From Blastomyces gilchristii SLH14081 (Eukaryota > Ascomycota > Eurotiomycetes > Onygenales > Ajellomycetaceae), in NCBI RefSeq assembly GCF_000003855.2, contig NW_003101675.1, forward strand, positions 477,816-513,432: a DNA stretch of 35,617 nt. The letters run 5' to 3'. A program made the translations under genes and the position numbers. Below, in pieces: positions 32,261 to 35,617 of this stretch (the first letter of the stretch is position 1; the number at the start of each line of letters is the position of its first letter). A model generated the notes under the pieces. The model was not told the origin of the DNA, ran no database searches, and saw only the letters and a list, made by a program, of their open reading frames with translations.

Positions 32261-34733
32261 ACTGATTTCATATTCTCTATGTTAATCTCATGTATGTATT
32301 CTTATTTCAGTATCATTTGCAGTGAAAGATCTGTTCAGAAGCTCTTCTCATACTTTTTCAGAAGTTTCTTCATACACTTATTCTTCTATATATTCTTTAT
32401 CTTAATTTTCTTCACTTCTGAGTTCTATATAATATACAGAATACTTTCAGATGAGATCTTGTGAATTGTTCTCTTTGCTTATTAATATATAAGCAGATTT
32501 AATTCTTCTATATCAGAGATATGAAATGTCCTTTTCATATCAGTTGATTGAATTATATGAACTATTTTCTTTCTATCAGTTAACTGTATATAATATGTAC
32601 ATTATTGAATCTGTGAATTGAATCTTTGAAATCAATTGAGTCTGAGAATAAGATTGTATTTCATGTTCTGCAGCTCTCATGCTTAAATATAGCAAGATTA
32701 TTCTCTGAAGTACAAGAGAACTCTTACTCTTGCAGATGATATTAAATATTAATTATCAGATAATCTTATATATCAGAGATTCTTCACTCAGTGAATCTCT
32801 TTCAGTCTTCAGATTATATAATTATTAATATATTATATAGAAGCTTCTGTATCTGCTAACACTTTTACAGCTATCTCTCAATTCTTACTCAAGTACTCTT
32901 TATACATTAACATTTCCAATCTCAAGATATTAAGATGAGTGTCTGCTTTATCATTCTCACTTACATCTCATTCAGAAGCCTGCTTTCTCTTAATATTTAC
33001 AGAATTCAGAAAGTTATCTAATACAGACATCTCTTTCACTTTGCAGACTTTTCATAGAATATTAGTGAGTATCTTCAAACTCACTGATTCTGCTAGTTTT
33101 TTAACTCTCTTACTTTTCTTAACTATGTATATTATATATAATTCTTTGCATTATAATTCTAATATCTGCAGTTAAAGCAAGCTTAATACTCATAATATCA
33201 AGATTTTCACTTAGAAGATTTCTTTTTCAGAGAATTCAGTGCTTTAGTAATAATATTCAGATCTAGATTCATTACATTGAGATGTATAACTTATATTATA
33301 GAAGCCTAATTATCTGTTCTTTATTAAGATATACTTAATCACTGTATTTTCAGTTATAATTAACTCACTTGTTTCTGTATAATGAGAATGTTATATACTT
33401 CTTTCACTGTGTCTGATTATAAGGTTAAGCATTTTCATTTCACTCTTAACTCAGATGTAAGATCATGAATGAAGATCTATAAATAGAAAGATGTTAAAAG
33501 CTCTTTATTTAATGTGAAAAAGTGTAAGCTGAAGTGTGTGAAGTATAATATAAGATTACTTACTTATCTACACTCAGTGAAGTATTTATAATAATTATCT
33601 TATATATTCACTTTCTCAAAGTTATACAAGATTCATTTGAAAATTTCATTTCATATTTATGAGAATGAATATTACTCTGAGTCTGTGAGATTTATCTTTT
33701 TATCAGTCATTTATAATAACTTCACTTTTCTGTGTAGAAATACAGTAGATCTTAAGACTTGTTAAAATTCTGTTAACTGTCTATCTGTGAGTTTACATTC
33801 AATCTGATAATATAATTTCATCTGACTTAGTCAGCTGATTGCAGCATCATTTTTTTAATTATTATTAAAACTTGATAATTTCAGCAGATCTTCTGACTTG
33901 ATATATTTCATACTTAAATTCTCATTATGTGCAGCAGTCTCAGATAATATGTACACTTCTGAAGAGATTGTGAATAATTATGATAAAATCTTCAGATTTA
34001 GTGTAATTATCTATCTGTATAAATGTTCAATTTTCTGCTGCAGATCTATAACCTGGTTTTCTTTATTCTTATTAATAATGATAATTATATCAGTGAAGCT
34101 CTTCATAGTAAATACTTGATCTACTGTGAATATCAACTGTTGCTTAACTTCTGCCTCAGTCTGTCACTGTGTATGCAAGGCCTTAATCTTATTTAGAATT
34201 CTCATACATGTATAGAGTTTTACTTCTGATTCAGTGATCTCAGCTGCTTTTCTTACTACTTTAAGTAAACTCTCTAAGAAGTTCTGCATATCTTCTGATT
34301 CAGGTAGCAGAGAAGAATGTTATTTATATTAACTAGAGAAGATATTCATTTCAGTGATTTCTCATTGATTGTACAATGTCTGTTATTATATCATTATTTA
34401 ATTTCTGATTTCCTGTTATCATTGTACAACTCTAATGATAATCACTTCTCTTTTATTCTTCTGAGTAAATATTGATCTTCTTTGAATCTGATTCACTACT
34501 TGTATTCTCTTTCTCACATCTCATCTGTTTGCATATATAGCATTCATCTGAGTGTGAAGTTTTTCTTTAACAAATAGAGCAGTATTAATCAGATGCTCTT
34601 TCAATCACTGCTTCTTTACACACTATCTTTTGAGATGTTTTAGAATCACACTGACATGATAACTATAAATCACTTCATAGATAGAATTGTCACACTCTGA
34701 AGAAGTCTGTACTTCTCACCAGTTTTTAGACAT
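32261..34733 (-). pseudogene. gag: G3 Gag and protease region
   Basis: The likely start is the minus-strand ATG at 34733-34731 (MSKNW), only 9 bases from the LTR. Between about 34340 and 33850 the frame is coherent: SEDMQNFLESLLKVVRKAAE, then ESEVKLYTCMRILNKIKALH, then IDLQQKIEHLY, all helical and probably coiled coil. The stretch 33850-32261 should hold the rest of Gag and the protease, but I could not pick out a zinc knuckle or an Asp-Ser/Thr-Gly motif with confidence. Confidence 0.55.
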
Positions 34734-34742
34734 GCTATCAGA

Positions 34743-34909
34743 TGCGATTCAAAGATTGCTTGAGCTAGTGTATAATTACAGGCCTACACCAGCTTCTTAT
34801 ATATGTTATACTAAATTTATTAGTGGCCGCTAGGGCCTCTTTACATTCGTAAGCGTGTTGGGAAGGGGCCGCGTTATTATCCGGCGGTCGTACGTTTTTC
34901 CGAACAACA
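34743..34909 (-). repeat. 5' LTR of G3
   Basis: 167 bp, nearly unmutated in the middle (GGGAAGGGGCCGCG, CCGGCGGTCGTACG). Immediately inside, the element strand reads TCTGATAGCATG. TGATAGC may be a RIP-changed TGG-type primer binding site, which is an inference. Confidence 0.85.
34796..34803 (-). promoter_or_regulatory. TATA box of G3 5' LTR
   Basis: TATATAAG on the element strand, about 55 bp from the inner end of the LTR. It is the probable promoter of the G3 transcript. Confidence 0.4.
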
Positions 34910-35137
34910 GATTAATTTATTCATGAGTTTAAAGAGTTTCTCTAGTACAGATGTAGAGAATGATATTCTGTGAGTAATTAATAACTTCTTCAAGACTTCT
35001 TTTACAGAGATTTTTCATGATTTAGATAACTACTTCTAAGTATCTGTAGTAGAGTTTACAGAAATTGAAGTATATAAGTTTCTAGTTCTTTTAATTATAA
35101 TAAGTGATTGAGGACTGATAGAGCTTGAAATATAAGA
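34910..35137 (-). pseudogene. 5' end of G2 Gag region
   Basis: It begins with the GATT target duplication of G3. The reverse strand runs into 26659 without loss of sequence. The text is charged with several stops. It is assigned to G2 by position and by the X-family sequence that follows. Confidence 0.4.
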
Positions 35138-35260
35138 ATAAATACTCACAGATAATTATTCAGATACCTACAGCTTAGTATAGTATATACTGTTAACTAC
35201 TAGATTATTATTATTATTATTATTCTTCAATTATAGATGTATGCAGTCAGAGACTATGAC
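35138..35260 (-). repeat. LTR-X junction at the 5' end of G2
   Basis: 35138-35203 (TAAGAATAAATACTCACAG through TGTTAACTACTAG) matches 7318-7384 with transitions only, joining the element interior to the LTR edge at 35191. Beyond CTAG the copies diverge. A GTATGCAGTC segment near 35239 may match GTATGTAGTC at 7481. Confidence 0.6.
35204..35224 (+). repeat. (ATT)n microsatellite
   Basis: Seven ATT units directly after the LTR-X edge. Confidence 0.9.
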
Positions 35261-35399
35261 ATCTACCTGAGAATCTTTAGATCTCAGGGTTTTTTCTATG
35301 TCTATAGAGTCAACTATTATACATTTATCAATTTCAGATATGTAAAATCAAAAAATTTCAGCTCAGAATACAAAAACTGTTTACAAATTGCAGTATTTC

Positions 35400-35617
35400 A
35401 TATAAAATCCGACCCTTTGAAGTCGTTCGAACGTATCATGTCAAAGGAAAGGAGACTATTGTGATAACAACCACCACGGGGAATAATGGTGAGAAAAGTG
35501 CAGAAAGTTGTAAGTACTGTAGGGAGAGCCCATCACCGACAAAACGTAGTGTCAAATAAAGCAGCTCCGGAGCCAGCCGCGCATCTAACCCAGCTTGCCG
35601 TGATATCAACAGATAGC
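35400..35617. other. normal-composition flank beyond the AT block
   Basis: CpG and CpC/GpG are frequent again (GTCGTTCGAACG, CAGCTCCGGAGCCAGCC). No ORF start, splice pattern or repeat recognised. A 75-codon open frame at 35237-35464 straddles the boundary and has no family features. Confidence 0.5.

Larger units (their letters stand above)
26660..34909 (-). mobile_element. G3 Ty3/gypsy element with 167-bp LTRs, minus strand
   Basis: The 8250-bp element is bounded by two direct repeats of exactly 167 bp (26660-26826, 34743-34909). They start TGCGATTC (TATGATTC in the left copy) and end with ACA. GATT precedes the left LTR and follows the right one, a 4-bp target duplication, and the G2 Gag text reads on across it. 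Minus-strand Gag and Pol (RT, RNase H, integrase) fill about 29450-34733. About 2 kb of opposite-strand ORFs lies before the 3' LTR. Its Pol is less damaged than that of G2. Confidence 0.85.
15780..35190 (-). mobile_element. G2 Ty3/gypsy element, minus strand, dispersed by three insertions
   Basis: The pieces in transcription order are 35190-34910 (5' end/Gag), 26659-24829 (Gag to RT N-terminus), 19116-17513 (RT to integrase zinc finger) and 17006-15780 (integrase core and C-terminus). The gaps are G3 (26660-34909), G1 copy 2 (19117-24823) and MITE F (17007-17512), each with a target duplication. Subtracting them leaves about 5 kb, a normal size. Its RT differs from those of G1 and G3. It is more decayed than its guests, which fits its being older. 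The sequence at 35130-35203 matches the miniature X element, suggesting that family X supplies its LTR. Confidence 0.75.

Noticed and set aside
32258..33175. Plus-strand ORFs over the G3 Gag/protease region
   Set aside because: Coherent domain text in the neighbouring Pol and Gag is on the minus strand. These + ORFs are Phe/Ser-rich shadows.
35237..35464. 75-codon ORF at the isochore edge
   Set aside because: It spans the composition boundary and shows no motif. Probably chance.
1..35617. CRISPR array, rRNA or bacterial-type operon
   Set aside because: None of the repeats has short regular spacers, no rRNA core was seen, and the content is eukaryotic retrotransposons.

Overview
The window looks like an AT-rich, gene-empty block (AT isochore) from the genome of a filamentous ascomycete. 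Everything I can recognise in it is transposon-derived, and nearly every coding region is riddled with in-frame TGA/TAA codons. The differences between repeat copies are mostly C:G to T:A transitions, which is what repeat-induced point mutation (RIP) leaves. I found no intact host gene and no CRISPR array. The only RNA-gene-like feature is one tRNA-like Pol III unit. Only the last ~200 bp (from about 35,400) has ordinary base composition with CpG, so the window seems to end at the isochore edge.

Layout. (1) 1-2311: the 3' half of a Tad-like LINE on the + strand, split by a hAT-like MITE (B, 690-1708) that itself carries a second copy (A, 713-1218). (2) 2312-4139: 5' part of a chromovirus (family 'G1'), cut off at MITE C (4140 to ~4634). 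(3) 4640-7568: pyrimidine-rich satellite-like DNA, a ~205-bp tandem repeat, fragments of a second LTR family ('X'), an A-rich tract and the tRNA-like unit. (4) 7569-15570: remnants of a minus-strand coding unit of unknown function, interrupted by a structurally complete G1 chromovirus (8327-14082, target-site duplication CTCTC) and by MITE E (14410-14914). (5) about 15780-35190: one minus-strand Ty3/gypsy element ('G2') whose pieces are spread over 19 kb. It is interrupted by MITE F (17007-17512), a second complete G1 chromovirus (19117-24823) and an 8.25-kb gypsy element of another lineage ('G3', 26660-34909).

Gene logic. G1 encodes Gag (zinc knuckle) and Pol (protease, RT, RNase H, integrase, C-terminal chromodomain). 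The two frames overlap as ATGA. The Pol stop codon abuts the 3' LTR, so the polypurine tract lies inside the coding end. G3 encodes Gag-Pol on the minus strand. It also carries about 2 kb of coding-like sequence on the opposite strand between integrase and the 3' LTR. The MITEs are 505-506 bp, with 11-bp terminal inverted repeats and 8-bp target duplications, so they depend on a hAT-type transposase not seen here.

Notable points are the nested insertions, the unusual mutation context (CpG and CpC lost, CpA largely kept), the conserved ATGA Gag/Pol junction, the antisense ORF of G3, and a miniature LTR element apparently derived from the G2 family. Domain calls come from reading translations by eye across stops. 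No database search was run.
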